From Congeria kusceri (lineage: Eukaryota > Mollusca > Bivalvia > Myida > Dreissenidae), in NCBI GenBank assembly GCA_027627225.1, contig JAPFQT010000039.1, positions 1,368,001 to 1,432,000 of the forward strand: a stretch of DNA of 64,000 nucleotides, in the 5' to 3' direction. The notes under the pieces are model-generated. The model was not told the DNA's origin. It saw only the letters and a program-made list of their open reading frames with translations, and did not search any database. How positions within the stretch are numbered: the stretch's first letter is position 1; the number at the start of each line of letters is the position of its first letter. The translations under genes were made by a program, and so were the position numbers. Positions 47,886 through 59,125 of this stretch are shown piece after piece.

Positions 47886-48635
47886 AACAATAGAACAATA
47901 ACCACATAATGACGTCAACAATGAATATTACGTAAATAATTAAATTTCATTTATATAAGATAAACATACATCATTTATATAGAACAGACAATTAATAGGA
48001 AAAGAAATGTACAAACATGCATAAACATGAGAAAAAGGCAATATACAATGAATATAATATATTAATATGAATCATATAGCTAATACCGGTTAATATTTTA
48101 GTTGTAGTTTTCACTAAATTCAGGATCACAATGAAAACGCGGAAATTAACAACACTAATATATAAGCAAAGGTTCTTCTTTTAAGCTGTCAAATCACTGC
48201 AAAAATTCCCGGCTATTCTTAATTTTTAATAGTTCAAATACAAGTATTTATACAACAATACAGTGTCATGTTTTCAGGTATCTGTCAAATAAATTTCTAA
48301 CATGTATGTAGAAATGACAGTCAGTCTAAAAATACAGTATATGTTAACTTGTTGAGTTATGTAAAATGCAATAGCAATTATGTAAGACACAGACGGTAGA
48401 ATATAATTCACAATGTCCAAAAATACACTGTCATTTTAAGATAAAAATATTGTTTATACAAACATATTGTAGATTCTAAACCACAATTGTGTTTTGAAAC
48501 ATAACATAATTCACAATACATAAATTTGAAACATAATACATTACACAATACATCCGTTTCAATATAAATACATAATGTCATTTTAAAATTAACATATTTG
48601 TTATTATAAAAATGTCTGATACATGTAAAAGTAAG
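47886..48635. other. AT-rich flank, probable 3' UTR side of the TRIM-like gene
   Basis: Lies just past the stop of the minus-strand gene. It contains repeated CATAATACATTACACAATAC-like short repeats. I could not place a polyadenylation signal with confidence. Confidence 0.4.
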
Positions 48636-51076
48636 CTATTGCACTTTCAACACCAGGATGTTGTTGTCTTTATATAGTCCCACAATGATGGAGGCTGTGT
48701 GCCTGTTGTAGCAGACTGACTGTGGGCCCCTCACTCCATCCCTGTCTGTAGCCAGAGTGGCCAGCTTCTTCCTGCCCTCCCTGTCCACCTGTATGATAGT
48801 CCTGGACAGCCATCCACCGACCAACACCTGGCCTGCAGGTGTCACATGTACACCACGTGGGAGTCGTAGTTCAGGGTCCTCCAATGTAGAGAGTACCGAC
48901 CCATCCCTGGCCAGGGTGAGGAGCTTGTGCTGGGAGAGGTTGGTGATGTATATACGATCCCCAGTGGGACTCACAGCACACTCGCATACTGCAAAACAGA
49001 GTCACATCAAGATATTAAATTACTTTAAATGTTTAATAATGTTAATACACAAACTGCAGTGACATCGTATTATTAATGCGTCGTTAAACAGACAATTACG
49101 CATCTTAAAGATCTGCATAAAATCCAATAATAATAAATATTTTAGTGTGACAGGAAGGTTCTGTATCAGTTTATTGCCTAAAAGTTTGACACGTTGACTG
49201 GTGAGTTAGAATTGAAGTCTACCACAATTACACAGATGGAAACCGTTACACGGTACAGTGAACGTGTACGCATGAATGCGTAACTATATGCAGTAATAAC
49301 AGATTTCCTATACATGTATACATGAATGTGTCAGCTGATGCAACTTTGGCATATGCAGTATTAATAGATTTTCTATACATGTATACGTGATTACTGACAT
49401 CTGTGTTATTCTATAGCTGACACAGGCTGACATATTTATAACACGTACATGTACATTATAATAACAGAAGTTAAGCTTTTACAACAGGAAATATGTTTCA
49501 AAACAACATGAAATAAAACTTTTCTCTCTTGTTCTTCTACACAAGTAACAAAAGCCAGTTGTTATTTAAACAGTTTTACAAATACAAATCTATTAATTTA
49601 ACAAATTTCAACTGCAACAATTTAAAGTCTATTTACTCCATATAAGGTTTGGAAACACGATGAATTATGAAACAATAATGCACGTATATTTACTTGAAAA
49701 CCACAAAATATAGACAGCAGGTCACAGAGTGTGTCATTGATTTGCACTCACGGTCTATTTATAGACATGCCATGAAGTCAGAAGTGACAGTCAAAATGCC
49801 TGATTACTCATATATATAAATCAATAATACTGAAAATCATTCTTAACTGCTGTTGTAATAATAAACTGACACATGTACATTCTACAACTATGCAGTCTTA
49901 CAATTACTTTATGATACATATTTCTAATAATATCCGGATGAACCCGCCATGATTCTAACCTGTATCACCACGTGATGTATCCTTATACAGCTTGCTGACC
50001 AGTTTCCCACTCAGTGCGTACTTGTACAGTGCAGTAGTATCAGTGACATACAGCTCCCCCTGGTGGTGGGCGATACCATAACAGTGATGTTGTAACTGAA
50101 GCTTCCTGCCCTTTACCAGCTGCCCATTGTTGACAGAGATAAACTGGATCTCATGTGTGTCAGCATCATTCACAGTAACAGCAACTTCACTGTGTGTTAT
50201 ATGACATATGTCCCGTGGATAAGTAGACACATCACAATGAGTAAGCACCCTGTACTGCTGGTCCAGCAGCTTTAATTTCTTATTATTGTAGTCTACAACA
50301 AGAATCTGGCCATCACCTGCGATATTACACTTGGATAAATCACTTGGTATGCTCACATCATACTCTGACTTTCCTTTAACAGTCAATACTTGGTCTGGGT
50401 TTCCCTGCACTGTCAATGGCTGGGTACTGTGTACAATCCTCCCCAGACCTGACAGTTTGGACAAGTACTGCTCAATGTCACTGTTAGGCTGGAATGTTAG
50501 TGAATGTTCAACCAGAACAGAGTTCTCTTGCATATATGTTTCAGAATGTTGTATTTTATCATTACATTTCTTGCTCACTATGAAGGAGAGTTCCTCTTTG
50601 CTCTTATCACTTATGTCGTGTATGGCCTCATGAAGTTTTTTCAATTGATCCCGAAGTCTGATGCAGTTCTCAACATCTGTCTTGAGAGAAGCTTGGAGGC
50701 TCGTCAGTGTTGCTTTCATTTCATTCAAAGTGTTTGTTTCTATCTTGTCTAAAGCTGCATTTATTTTTCGGCGTGTTTCTCTGACATATCGTAATTGTTC
50801 ATCATATGACCCCTGCACAGACTGCATGCAGGCCTCCTGTTTCTTCTGCAGGCATTTCATTACTTCCAGAATAGTTTGGAGCGAGCCAGAAAGTTGCTGC
50901 AGGTCAGTGGACTGTGTTTTGACTGACTCAGAAATGAGTGTCACTTTCGTGCACAGTCTGAAAAACAAAACGACAGAATATATATTAATGCACAAATAGG
51001 TGAAATTAAATTTGCATTCAGACAAGATAAACATTCTTATTTCAAAGCATGTACCATGGGAATGTCATATATACAA

Positions 51077-51936
51077 TAACAAGAGCTGTCAGTAAAACAG
51101 TTATGCCCCATCTCTGTTAAAAGCAAATCATTAAAATATAAAGTTTGGTGAGGATTTGATGAAAACTGTTGGACATTTAAAGTCTATACTGATAAAAATG
51201 CCAATGTTAGATAAATCAAGGACCATACCTCTGTACTTCCTGGGGTACTTTGGCAGATTATTTTCCTGATTTTTTTTTGAAGTTTGTTCAAGATTGGATT
51301 AAAACTGTTGAACTTATAGAGCGGAAGTGTATAACAAGAACTCTGTGAGTCGGGTTTTTCGCCTGACGCAGCATAACTCAAGTACAATAACAGCAATTAT
51401 GCCGAAACTTAACTTAACATTCGTTTTATGCCTTTTCATAATGATTGCACAAAAATTTATCAAGTTACTGTCTGTACAAGTTTTATTTGAACTTTTTTTT
51501 TAAAGGGGCATAACTCAAGTACGATAAGAGCGAATATGCCGAATATCAAACTTAACCTTCCTTTTATGCCTACTAACACTTCCCTAAAGTTTCATAATGA
51601 TTCGACAAGTCTACTCAAGTTGTTTTCTGCAAAAAACTGCAGGGGACGCCGCTGACAATGCTGCCACCGCCAAAAGTACCCCATATATGTCGCTTTTTAG
51701 GCGACATAAAAATGCCAATTTTAGATCATTCAAGAACCATAACTCAATAATTCCTAGGGCGATTTGGCTGATTCTCAAATTTGGTAGGGATATTATGGCC
51801 TGAAACATTTTCATGAAGTTTGGTGAGGATTGGACGAAAATTGTTGGACTTAGCAGAAAGAAAAGTGGTCTACCGACCAACACACCGACATTAGCAAACC
51901 AATATACCCCGCCATTTCTGATGTGGGGCATAATTA
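51077..51936 (+). mobile_element. AACAAGAGCTGTC / ATGCCCCA element in intron or flank of the TRIM-like gene
   Basis: 5' AACAAGAGCTGTCAG...GTTATGCCCCAT. 3' hairpin ATACCCCGCCAT-TTCTG-ATGTGGGGCAT (about 51903-51932), then AATTA. The body has diverged monomers with ATTTTAGATCATTCAAG and AGTTTGGTGAGGATT. It lies in intron 1 of the minus-strand gene and is itself interrupted by the element at 51333-51711. Confidence 0.65.
51333..51711 (+). mobile_element. Nested tandem-core-type element, GTCGC hairpin family
   Basis: Starts AACAAGAACTCTGTG, then AGTCGGGTTTTTCGCCTGACG. Two copies of GGCATAACTCAAGTAC-like monomer follow. It ends in the hairpin TATGTCGC-TTTTTAG-GCGACATA (51686-51708) and AAAA. The monomer of the host repeat is split at this point and continues after it. 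Confidence 0.65.
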
Positions 51937-52890
51937 GATGCACTCAATGTCCATTTTGTAAATAGCACACATGTATAATGAATTTTCTTCAAGCTTCACT
52001 ATTGAACTTGGAGAATACAAATAAATAGAGTCGGATTAATACATTGACTACTTTGTTTGAGGATAAGTGCAGAAAGCGCAGTAATGCATGTGTAACTGAT
52101 AAAAAGCTCAGAAAAATTACCCTAAAACTGACCTAAAACTGACCTTGATGAATAAATTATATCTTACAAATCTGTTACAGTAAATACATTAGATTCGTTA
52201 CTTGAATCAATTTAACATTGGTGCAAGATTATGCCACTGTGAGACTGTGAATACAGTAATACGATTAAATTAAATGAATGAACATGTTAAACACACACCC
52301 AAACAACACCTAGTATAAATATAGCAAACACTTCACGTGCAAATTAATGCTCGACTTCACTAGTGTCAGTTTCATGTGTCAAGGTTTCTGAGCTATTTAC
52401 AGTCAGGTGGTAATACAGTAAACCACTTAATACAGTAAACCACCAAAACTCATTAAACTTCAAAGATACATATTGATCTTACCACCCAGTTATTCAGTTC
52501 ATGTGTTAATCATTGGTATCTAGGTAAATACAGGTTGTTTACAGCTGTGATTTCTCATTTCTTGAGACTGTCATTATTTGTTATTGGTTTTAACTTGATT
52601 ACACAGCTAATTATTAGTTTTTATTTCAATAATGTTTTCAAAGATAAAACAAAATAAAATGTAAATAAAAAACTTATTAAAATTTAATATAGTCAAAATA
52701 ACCAAGACGTCCAAAGTTTGTGATTCAAAGAATATGTTATTCTTAAAAATAATGAATATGATTTAAAAAAATCTGAATTTATCAATGGAAAATACTGAAT
52801 TAATGAATGGAAAATTATGAACTATGTTACTGTAACACAGTTTATTAATATTCCAAAAACAATTAGAGCAAACAACATTTTCTGAAATAC
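51937..52890. other. Intron 1 remainder, AT-rich
   Basis: Between the intron repeat and exon 1 of the TRIM-like gene. A short duplicated block AATACAGTAAACCAC is at about 52412-52443. No gene seen. Confidence 0.5.
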
Positions 52891-53449
52891 CTGTGGTTAA
52901 GGAAAGCACAATTAATTAGTGCAGCACAGCTGACTGTGGTCATTGCAGAACATTTCCAATTGTTTATCTCTGTGAACTTCGCATTTCAACAGAAAATCCT
53001 CCACCTTCTTTGAAATTGGCCATTTCTTTATATCTCCCCTTCCATAAGGGGAATGTGTTTTAAACAACTGACCATGAAGATGAATACATTTTCCACAGTA
53101 AAACTTCAAACAAGATTCACAGTAAAATTCTGCGACTACTTCAATAGACTGATCTTCGCAGGTCGAACAACAAAATACTTCAAATTCATCTGACCCTTTA
53201 GCAACAGTAGACATAGAAAATGTCGCCATTTTGCTAATTGACTTTCAACAAACAATCCTTAACAACCTATATTGAATTGAAATATCAATGTCACGGTATC
53301 TTGTTTAAAATAAATAGTCCAGAAAACACACATTAAATGCTAGTGTCAATAGTCAAGCAAGCAAAAATTTCCAACTGAACAAAAACCAAGATAACCTTCA
53401 AATGACGCTCAGTGGACTGATACAAGTAAACAGTGTAACTATGTAAACT

Positions 53450-53490
53450 GTCACGTGAGTATTAGGTCACGTGAGTATTGGGTTTTTGTT
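53450..53490. promoter_or_regulatory. Tandem E-box motif upstream of the TRIM-like gene
   Basis: GTCACGTGAGTATTAG and GTCACGTGAGTATTGG are adjacent 16-bp repeats with CACGTG at 53452-53457 and 53468-53473, about 225-245 bp upstream of the start codon. CACGTG is the site for bHLH factors (USF/Myc/TFE type). A promoter role is inference from position only. Confidence 0.35.
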
Positions 53491-53879
53491 CTTTAGTCAT
53501 TTTAAAACAATATAATTTAATCTTCAATAATGAAAATCAAAGGCAGACAACTCCTGTCCTAAAACACTTTAATTGTCTGACCCATATTAATGACATACTG
53601 TCAGTATCAAATGTAAATTCCAACTGATTCTGTGAAGACTCACAATGAAACTTCAAATAAAAAGTTTGAGGCAGCAACTGTAAAAAAAAAATTGTATATA
53701 TTTACCATTTTTACAAGATCAACTTCATTGGAAAGCATCTGAACAATTAATTATGCCCATTTTTTTCAAGTTTTTCAACTTCCTTGCAGTGTTTTCAGAG
53801 AACAGGTTGTTTAAAGCAAAATGTTCACAATGAATGACAATTCAAACATGTCACGTGCAGTTTTCTATAGACAAAGAAC

Positions 53880-54125
53880 AAAATTCAACGTTGTTTAACT
53901 ACCAATAAACAACCCCCAAAAATACTTCAGAAACTGTAAAATATAGTTTGCATTGTAATTGCAAAAACAAAATTGTTAGGTCATGTTACATTTGAAATAA
54001 CTTTCGCATTATCATTGTTCATCGGCTAAAAAACACTAACAGCCTTGTGGTTTAATTCATACGCATCAGAACACAAAATCGCTGTTAATTAGCCAATGAA
54101 CAACTCTACATTCAAAAATATTTCT
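53880..54125 (-). repeat. Foldback repeat family, copy E
   Basis: TTCTATAGACAAAGAACAAA, CGTTGTTTAACTACCAATAA, TCGCATTATCATTGTTCATC and ATCGCTGTTAATTAGCCAAT are in copy B order and orientation. Diverged. Confidence 0.65.
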
Positions 54126-54524
54126 TAATTAACAACAGATGCCGGAGGATGACTGACCACAATATATCTCAGTTCGAGATCAGGTGAGCTAAAAATCTGC
54201 TGGGTGCAATCACACTACATTTCGGCAGCGAGTCACTGCTTTAGCGACTGTTGTTTTTGATCTCCATGTCATCTTACCTTGGCAAGACCTCAGGTTGCAA
54301 TCCTCAACTCAATAGCTACCACAACCAAGGTCACTTCTGTCTGTACAGGTCCTGTGTCTGGCTCGAGTTCCATTCCAGCTGTTTACTCCCTGGCTGACCA
54401 ATCTATTTCTGTACATCACTGCCAGGTGCATCTGTTTTGGTATGTGTAAATACAACTAAATAATATTGGCACTCATGTGGATGTTGTGTTAATGATTATA
54501 AGTGAAGACTTCATCAAGCTTTAT

Positions 54525-55570
54525 ATTAACAAGAGCAGTTTCAGGACAGCGCGCTCGACTATTCAACCGCTTTGTCAGAGTTATCAGCCTTTATCACTAC
54601 AAAAAAAGAGGCATACTTCTGTTAAAATGCTGGTCACAGATATGTGCCTTGGTCAGTGACCTTATATAATGACCCTGAAGACATGTGTGATCTTTTAGTT
54701 GAATATCCGTAGCAGATATAGAGATAATCCTACTAAATTGTAGGTCAGAGCTATGGGCCTTGGTCAGTGACCTTACACAATGACCCTGAAAACATGTGTA
54801 AAGTTTCAATTGCATATCTGTAGTAGTTAGAGAGATATAGAGTTGTTGCACGCAAACTTTAACCTGAATTCATAAGTACAAAAAGGGGCATATTTTTGCT
54901 AAATTATTGGTTAGAGTTATGGGCCTTGGTCCGTGACCTTACATAATGACTCCGAAGACATATAAAGTCGCAATGGTGGAGTGGATATGGTGTCTGCCTT
55001 GCGAACGGAGGTCCCGGGTTCGATCCCCACTCAGGGAGCGTTCTCAAGATCTTTCCAAAGACACCAAGTACTGGTTCTTCCCAGGAAACCCACTCAAGAG
55101 TGTCTTTATAAGCCAAGGCTTTCGATGCAATCAAGCTAAAATAAATAGGTTTAAACTAAACTAAGGACATGTGTGAAGTTTCAATTGAATATCTGTAGTA
55201 GTTATAGAGATATGGAGTTGTTGCCACGCAAAATTCAACCTGAATTTCTAAGTACAAAAAGGGGCATAATTCTGCTAAATTGCAGGTCAGACATGGGCCT
55301 TGGTCAGTGACCTTACATAATGACCTGAAAGACATGTGTGAGGTTTCTTTTGAGTATCTGTAGTAGATACAGAGATATGTACTTGTTGCACGCAATCATT
55401 AACCTAAATTTTCTCTTGCAGGCAAACCTTAACCTGAAGTTTCTAAGTCATATCTGTAATAGTTACAGTTACAGAAACCTTAACCAGAGCATTAGGGCGA
55501 TGCGGACAAACAGGTGAGTAGTGTAGCTCCAAGTATTTGGTGAATAGTCCAGCTAAAAATGTAAGTACTA
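54525..55570 (+). mobile_element. Tandem-core element 5, TCGACTATTC family
   Basis: 5' AACAAGAGCAGTTTCAG...GCGCTCGACTATTC. Monomers of about 170-190 bp carry GGGCCTTGGTCAGTGACCTT, AATGACCCTGAAGACATGTG and AGTTTCAATTGAATATCTGT. 3' end GTGTAGCTCCAAGTATT...GAATAGTCCAGCTAAAAATG, which can fold and echoes the 5' arm. A SINE (54962-55164) is inserted in one monomer. A 3'-end fragment of the same family is at 59032-59125. Confidence 0.75.
54956..55170 (+). mobile_element. tRNA-headed SINE, plus-strand copy
   Basis: 54962-55164 between short repeats of AGACAT/GGACAT. A box region ATGGTGGAGTGGATATGG, B box GGGTTCGATCC, body TACTGGTTCTTCCCAGGAAA, tail GGCTTTCGATGCAATCAAGC then AAATAAATAGGTTTAAACTA. 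It splits a monomer of tandem-core element 5, so it is younger than that array. Confidence 0.85.
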
Positions 55571-55855
55571 AACAGGTCACCTGTACTTGTAAAGCAACAG
55601 AAGGGTGATAGATAAGGGTGGTAGGTAGATAATCAAACATTATCAAATATGTCGGCATAGGTTTTTAAACAGACAAATACTGCTTGCATAAACATTTAGC
55701 ACACTACTTAAAAAGGTTTATATTGCACACATATTTATTTCCCGTAATTGTCTACATTTGATGTTACTCTGTATTTATGTCAAGACCATATAGAGTTCAT
55801 ATGCTGACAGTAAATGCAGTTAAACATTGAGTTCTATAACACTAAACTAAGTTAC

Positions 55856-55925
55856 CAGGCCTGTTGAACAGTCGGCCTGTTACTGGGACGATCGTGTCCA
55901 CAGCCTCATCCTGGGTCTCCCCAGC
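55856..55925 (-). CDS. Candidate internal coding exon, unassigned
   Basis: 70 bp on the minus strand between an acceptor (TTACCAG) and a donor (GCCTG|GTAAC). Only one of three frames is open and it reads AGETQDEAVDTIVPVTGRLF then NRP; the other two have stops. It is GC-rich compared with its surroundings and overlaps no recognised repeat. Family not recognised; neighbours not found. It lies 2.6 kb upstream of the TRIM-like gene on the same strand. Confidence 0.3.
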
Positions 55926-56324
55926 CTGGTAATGACATACTGGAAGTAATGGTGAACATAGAAATCAATGAGTACATACAAACACACAATTTTGTTAAAC
56001 TTTATTTAAATAATTATGCAATGGTGGTTATGTTTTTTGCTGTATGATTTTGTTTTATGCTTGTCTTTTTCTTTCGGAACACCCCATGTATATGGACATA
56101 TATGTTACGTGAATTCTGAATACAATTAGAATTTTGTTATTTTTCAAAATGGTACATTACATTCATATCGATTTAATGTCTAGACACTACTAATGTCCCT
56201 GTGCCTGCAAATGTGGCATCGATGACCAGTGTTATATTATTTTTATTAGTTTTGTCAATTGGGTTTTGTCAATTGTTTGAAGAAACAAGGCCATCACAAT
56301 TAGCAATGCTTCGTTATTAATTAT

Positions 56325-56565
56325 TCGCAATTCTAACATAATACTCACTAATTTTTCTGTAGACAAAGAACAAAATTATAATTGTCAAACTTCCCAATAA
56401 GCAACACCAAAAGTAGTCCGGATTCTGAGCGGAGCATTGTAAAATATAGTTCTCATTACAAATCATGTTAGAATCAAAATACTTTTCACATGTTCGTTGT
56501 TGACTGACCAATAAACAACTCTTTGTTGTTCCGATGTGTGGCTATTAAACCACTCGGCATAATTG
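56325..56565 (-). repeat. Foldback repeat family, copy F
   Basis: TTCTAACATAATACTCACTA, TAGACAAAGAACAAAATTAT, GGATTCTGAGCGGAGCATTG, AATCATGTTAGAATCAAAAT and CCAATAAACAACTCTTTGTT are in copy B order. It lacks the far right arm. Confidence 0.7.
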
Positions 56566-56934
56566 GAGATGGGCTCTGCTTTGTTAGTGTCCACAAAATT
56601 CACAGATTGGAGCAATGTCTTGAATATATATGTTCTCTGCTTTGTCTGTATGCACACAAATCATTTTGCATAAGGAGAATTCTCCTTCTATATTGTACTT
56701 TCTGCTCATGTATTCTCTTATTCTGTGAAGTAAGTTGAGGAATCACAAAATAGTTTTAGTCCTGACAAAAAATCAACAAAGGGTAGTATTCAAAATTGTT
56801 GTGCAATTATGAGATATGGTTCCTGTAAGCTTTACTTACACCTGCTATCGTAAATCATTCTGTGCAGAATAAACAAAATGCCTTTTATCATTTTTGAATT
56901 ATGCTTTGCACACTCATAAATAAAAGGAAAATAA

Positions 56935-58197
56935 TTCAATTACCTTACAAATCAGGTTCTTGCATGCAACACACCATATGGTGATGGTGATCATTTCTGC
57001 CAATTTAACTGAAAGTCCCAGCATGCATGACAATATTATGCTCTTGACAATTATTTGACATTTGACCTTAATTAGTGACCCTGAAGTTTGAGCTACAGAC
57101 CTTGTTCTTAAACGCCACATTCCGTCTCATAATGATCATCACATCTGCAAAGTAATTTGACAATTCTTCCATGCCGGGCAAAATTATACTTTGGTCAAAG
57201 TCAATGACCTTGGACCAAAGGACCTGGTTGTTGCATACCACATGTCTCATTATGCTTATCAAGTCATTTGAAAATTCTTCCATGCTGAAACAAATTATGC
57301 TTTGACAGAGTCCATGGTATTAATTCTTTTATTTGAACTTTGACCTTTAAATGTGACCATGACCTCGGGCCAAGTTGTTGCGCATGACACACCATCTTAT
57401 AATGGTCATCACTTCTGCTAATTTATTTGAAAATCCTTAAAAGTTATTGCCTGGACAAGAATCTTAACATATGTACATTAAATTGATCTTTGAACTTTAA
57501 GTGCGACCTTGACCTTGGACCAAGGCATCTGATTCTTGCACGCCACACACGGGCGCATAATACTTATCACTTATGCCAAGTTATTTGAAAATCCTTCCTT
57601 GCTCGACAACATTATGATCCGGCCAGGGTTTATGGCTTACATTCTTGTATTTGACCCTGGACCTTTAAGTGTGACCTTGACTTTGGACCAAGGGACCTGG
57701 TTTTTGCGCGCGACACACCATCTCGCTGCTTAGTACTTCAGCCAAGTTATTTGAAAACCCTTCTCTGCTGGACAAAATTATGCTCCGGACAGTATCTATG
57801 GCTTAGATTCTTATATTTGAACTTCGACCTTTAAGTGAGACTGGACCTTGGTCCTAGGGAACTGGTTCTTGTGCACGACAAACCGTCGCACCATGCATTT
57901 CAAATTCTTTCCATGCTGGACAATATTATGCTTCGGACAGGGTCTATGGCTTAAATTCTTATATTTGACCTTTGACCTTTAAGTGTGACCTGGAACTTGG
58001 ACATAGGGACCTGGTTCTTGCGAGTGACACACAACCTCATTATGTTTATTATTTCTAAGTTATTTGAAAATCCTCCAATATTGGACAAAGTTATTGTTTG
58101 GAAAAGAATCCGAACATACATACACACGTACATATGTACGTACCCAGGGACAGGGTAAACACTATTAGCCTAGCCATCATTGATGAATGGGGGCATA
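56935..58197 (+). repeat. ~200-bp tandem array ending in GGGGGCATAAAAA
   Basis: About six monomers with ACCTTGGACCAAGG(G/C), (C/T)TTGCGCGACACACCATCT, AAGTTATTTGAAAATCCTTC, TGGACAAAATTATGCTCCGG and GGGTCTATGGCTTA. The end CCATCATTGATGAATGGGGG can fold, followed by CATAAAAA. Non-coding; a partial relative is at 42000-42375. Confidence 0.75.
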
Positions 58198-59031
58198 AAA
58201 AAGCTGCACATTATATTTATCACTTGTCAAACAAGATTTATTTTTTGTGTCAGTAACCCAGCAGCATATCTATGAATGTGAAAAGCAGTAAATGTTCTAT
58301 TGTCAGAAGTTAGTGAAGGAAATTATGTTACATAAATATCCATATAAGCATCTAAAAGGCACTATACATTAGACCATTTTAATATATTGTTTAATTATCA
58401 GAGAGTCTGTATTATCAGAACAGCAATGCTTTCATTCTAGTAAGACATAAGCTTTCTTTTTCAGTAATAATACACACATCATCTTGTAAGACTGCACCAA
58501 TCATAGCTGCCATAACAAAGAAATGTCATAGAGTAATAGAAACAGATACACTGGTTTAGCTATAATAACTTGAAAATGAATTTGCTGGATTATTGGGCCA
58601 TGCCACTGAAGTTAATTGATTCTTATTAATATAAACACCATAACAGGGTTAGGGTCTGCCTAAATCATATTTTTTATGGATGTTTGTCATGCAGTAAAGA
58701 AAGACCTGATACAACAGTACATTCTCTAAATTACTGAGTTTGTCTACACACAAAAAACATCGAAATCATTTTAGAATTTAACAGTACTTTTTCTGCATTT
58801 CATCGGTGTACAAACTGTCGGGAAAATTTGGGACCAAATGAAGATGCGTCACTAAAACCATGGGATTAAAAAAAAATGAATGTGAAGTTAACAGAGGCTT
58901 ACATGCGGGATGAGCACGCCTCAAAAGCAAATGAAGTAAACACACTCAATATGTCATCATTTTTTCGTAGATTGGTCAGGATTAAGATAGCAGTATTTTG
59001 TGAAATTTGATTTTCAACTACTTGTCGGTTT
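58198..59031. other. No feature seen
   Basis: AT-rich sequence, no gene or repeat end recognised. Confidence 0.4.
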
Positions 59032-59125
59032 TAGAAACCTTAACCAGAGCATTATGCTGATGCCGACAAATGGGTGAGTAGTATAGCTCAAAATATTCAG
59101 TGAATAATTGAGCTAATAATGGTGA
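59032..59125 (+). repeat. 3'-end fragment of the TCGACTATTC tandem-core family
   Basis: AACCTTAACCAGAGCATTAT, GTGAGTAGTATAGCTCA and GAATAATTGAGCTAATAATG match 55478-55565. AGCTCAAAATATTC / GAATAATTGAGCT (59095-59114) forms the terminal hairpin. Confidence 0.75.

Larger units (their letters stand above)
48636..53229 (-). pseudogene. TRIM-like B-box / coiled-coil / NHL-type gene with a 4-bp frameshift
   Basis: Three exons: 53229-52891, 50957-49960, 48988-48636 (stop TAG 48638-48636). Donors and acceptors are GT/AG, with phases 2 and 1 matching across introns. Total exon length is 1690 bp; removing a 4-bp AATT-type duplication near 52908-52916 gives 1686, i.e. 561 residues plus stop. Exon 1: MATFSMSTVAKGSDEF, a B-box1-like Cys cluster (CCSTCED...CESCLKFYCGKC), then a B-box2 beginning CEVHRDKQLEMFCNDHSQLC. 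The frame breaks just after CCTN and resumes, 4 bp later, as CAFLNHR before the donor. Exon 2: coiled coil (residues roughly 115-250), then propeller strands (GDGQILVVDYNNKKLKL, GELYVTDT). Exon 3: SPTGDRIYITNLSQHKLLTL, blades like NHL proteins. No RING precedes it. B-box/NHL proteins act as adaptors or ubiquitin ligases; the family is expanded in bivalves. As read, the protein would stop after 105 residues. Confidence 0.85.
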
